Below are positions 14,843-16,113 of a DNA stretch of 16,113 nt, in pieces (positions within the stretch are counted from its first letter, which is position 1; every line of letters starts with the position of its first letter). The position numbers and the translations under genes are program-made. Below the pieces are notes generated by a model. The model saw nothing but the letters and a program-made list of their open reading frames with translations. It did no database searches and had not been told where the DNA came from. Source of the DNA: an uncultured Bacilli bacterium (GTDB lineage Bacteria > Bacillota_I > Bacilli_A > RF39 > UBA660); assembly GCA_944336815.1 (NCBI GenBank), contig CALVLG010000013.1, positions 1 through 16,113 on the forward strand, written 5' to 3'.

Positions 14843-14927
14843 ACGAAAAAAGCAAGTAAAACTTTTAGGATACACGATATGGATCGTTAAAAATTTCATA
14901 ACAAAATATGCGTGCATCCTTGCTTTT
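14843..14927 (-). terminator. Large structured hairpin with T run, probable terminator of the surface-protein gene
   Basis: On the minus strand AAAAGCAAG (14927-14919) pairs with CTTGCTTTT (14856-14848), followed by a T run. Inside it GGATGCACG (14919-14911) pairs with CGTGTATCC (14876-14868) apart from one G-U pair; the outer and inner arms share base 14919. The 3' side carries an extra self-complementary TAAAAGTTTTA between the two stems, and further pairing is possible in the apical loop. It begins 35 bases after the surface-protein stop and ends about 45 bases before the next start. A leader/attenuator role for the downstream operon is the alternative. Confidence 0.55.
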
Positions 14928-14961
14928 ATTTATAATCTATTTACGGTATTTTAATTTTTCT

Positions 14962-16113
14962 TTAGTTTGTTATAGTAAATGGTTTATCTTTTGTTCCTTC
15001 ACCACCGGTCACTTTAACAGACGCCTTCAAAAAAACAACCGGTTTTACTTCACGGCCAGCAGAATTAGCATCATTTTGGTAAGCTCCACCACCAGATCCT
15101 AGACGCATAACTCCTTTAAAGTTTTCAGCATTAAAATAATCATTAATACACGGAGTTAAGGTCCATTGAAAAGTGTTATTAATGTTTACCCAATCATTAG
15201 CATGACAATCACTATAATCAGTTCGATCCCAATAATACAAATCTGTTTCAAAACAATTTTGTTGATTTGTTTTACTACCGCCTTTTGTAGCATAGCCATA
15301 GTCACTTGGATACATTAAACCTATTTTGCCTGTCCATTTAGATTGATTACCTGTTAAAACTTTGGTACTTCTTTCATTTTTATAAACTTCATTAACATTT
15401 ACAATATATTCTGTGCCGCCAATATTCCAAACAGCATTATCAATCAAGGATTTGGCTAAATTATCCATATTATTTAGATATTGGCCATTTAATTCTTTTT
15501 GAAGACTGGCATTGGACCAATCATTTTTATTTTCTGTATTCCAAGCATACTCGCCAATGGACTCATCTTTAATAAGTTTTATCCTAGATTCAATTTTACC
15601 TGTTCCATTATCAATATTATTCATAACACCAATCATACGCCACGTTTCGTTGTTAAATTGAAAATAGTTTTTTGGAGCTTTTCCAATATATCTAACATTA
15701 TGATCAGCAGTGTTATCAATCATTAATTCGCTACTATTTTTAGATACATTCTCTATATAACATTGAGCAGCACTTTTTCCACTTTGGCAACATTCACGTA
15801 AAATTTTAGCAAAGTTTAGATATTCATCTACTTTCACACTAGAATAATAGTAATAACAACCAATAGGCGATGTACAAGTATTGCCGCTTTCATCCATTGC
15901 ATACTCAATTACTAAACGATAACCTGCTTCATCATCTAACGTTTTTAAATAATTTAATAAAGATGTATTAGAACAAATCATGGCTGTATCATCACGATTA
16001 CATTCCACTATTTCTGATATATTACTCCCAAACAATATAATACTTTCAATATGTAAATCCATCCACATATTTTCTAAAAAGATTTTTTCATTACTATAAG
16101 ATGAACCAAATAC
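14962..16113 (-). CDS. C-terminal part of a probable secreted or surface protein (5' end outside window)
   Basis: The frame is open from the right edge to the TAA at 14962, giving 383 visible residues. An internal ATG at 16068 lacks a ribosome binding site, and 15 sense codons precede it, so the true start lies beyond the window. The visible part is rich in Asn, Tyr, Trp and Gly, with several cysteines (for example RECCQSG, QNCFET and SDCHAND) suited to an extracytoplasmic disulfide-bonded fold. A region starting RYIGKAPKNYFQFNNETWRMIGV and the end VKPVVFLKASVKVTGGEGTKDKPFTI resemble C-terminal domains I associate with prepilin-like or surface proteins of uncultured gut Bacilli; that is recollection, not a search. 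There is no LPxTG sorting signal. A prepilin or Sec signal would be expected in the missing N-terminus. Confidence 0.7.
   Translation of the reverse strand, partial: VFGSSYSNEKIFLENMWMDLHIESIILFGSNISEIVECNRDDTAMICSNTSLLNYLKTLDDEAGYRLVIEYAMDESGNTCTSPIGCYYYYSSVKVDEYLNFAKILRECCQSGKSAAQCYIENVSKNSSELMIDNTADHNVRYIGKAPKNYFQFNNETWRMIGVMNNIDNGTGKIESRIKLIKDESIGEYAWNTENKNDWSNASLQKELNGQYLNNMDNLAKSLIDNAVWNIGGTEYIVNVNEVYKNERSTKVLTGNQSKWTGKIGLMYPSDYGYATKGGSKTNQQNCFETDLYYWDRTDYSDCHANDWVNINNTFQWTLTPCINDYFNAENFKGVMRLGSGGGAYQNDANSAGREVKPVVFLKASVKVTGGEGTKDKPFTITN

Noticed and set aside
14908..15102. Short plus-strand open frame of 64 codons
   Set aside because: It overlaps the hairpin and the end of the surface-protein gene antisense, and has no recognisable family or ribosome binding site of note.

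Overview
The window comes from an AT-rich, low-GC Gram-positive bacterium, most likely a gut-type member of the Bacilli/Firmicutes. Supporting signs are A/T-biased codon use, strong AGGTGA or GGAGG ribosome binding sites, a complete spore-germination receptor operon (gerA family), a Firmicutes-type RumA methyltransferase, and an extracellular protein whose C-terminus I associate with uncultured gut Bacilli. TGA serves as a normal stop (for example corA and gerAA), so the genetic code is standard. I cannot name the species.

Layout, left to right. (1) 1-694, minus: an unknown single-pass membrane protein whose stop overlaps the start of a gene that leaves the window. (2) 817-2172, plus: a phosphomannomutase/phosphoglucomutase, divergent from the first gene across an intergenic region with three helically phased GACAGTT repeats. 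(3) 2182-3973, minus: deoD (purine nucleoside phosphorylase) and cysK (cysteine synthase), each with its own promoter. (4) 4068-5399: corA (Mg transporter) and mscL (mechanosensitive channel), convergent, with their last six bases shared. (5) 5521-8152, minus: a lone AAA ATPase of the DUF4143 type and a RumA-family RNA m5U methyltransferase. A three-copy repeat with an exact 33-bp period lies between them and covers the ATPase promoter. (6) 8254-11740, plus: a gerAA-gerAC-gerAB operon with 4-bp overlaps and a promoter resembling sigma-G (forespore) promoters. (7) 11744-14802, minus: two unrecognised genes with overlapping ends, followed by miaB. (8) 14962-16113, minus: the C-terminal part of a probable cell-surface protein that runs off the right edge.

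Most of the window is housekeeping: sugar phosphate interconversion, purine salvage, cysteine synthesis, ion transport and RNA modification. The ger operon implies a sporulation/germination lifestyle. A repeated architectural theme is that all three convergent gene pairs have a bidirectional hairpin terminator built into the last codons of one or both genes. No intergenic stretch exceeds about 160 bases. I saw no tRNA, rRNA, CRISPR array or insertion sequence. I did not identify a convincing new multi-gene system. The best leads are the two phased-repeat regulatory regions, the sigma-G-like promoter and the two-gene unknown cassette upstream of miaB.
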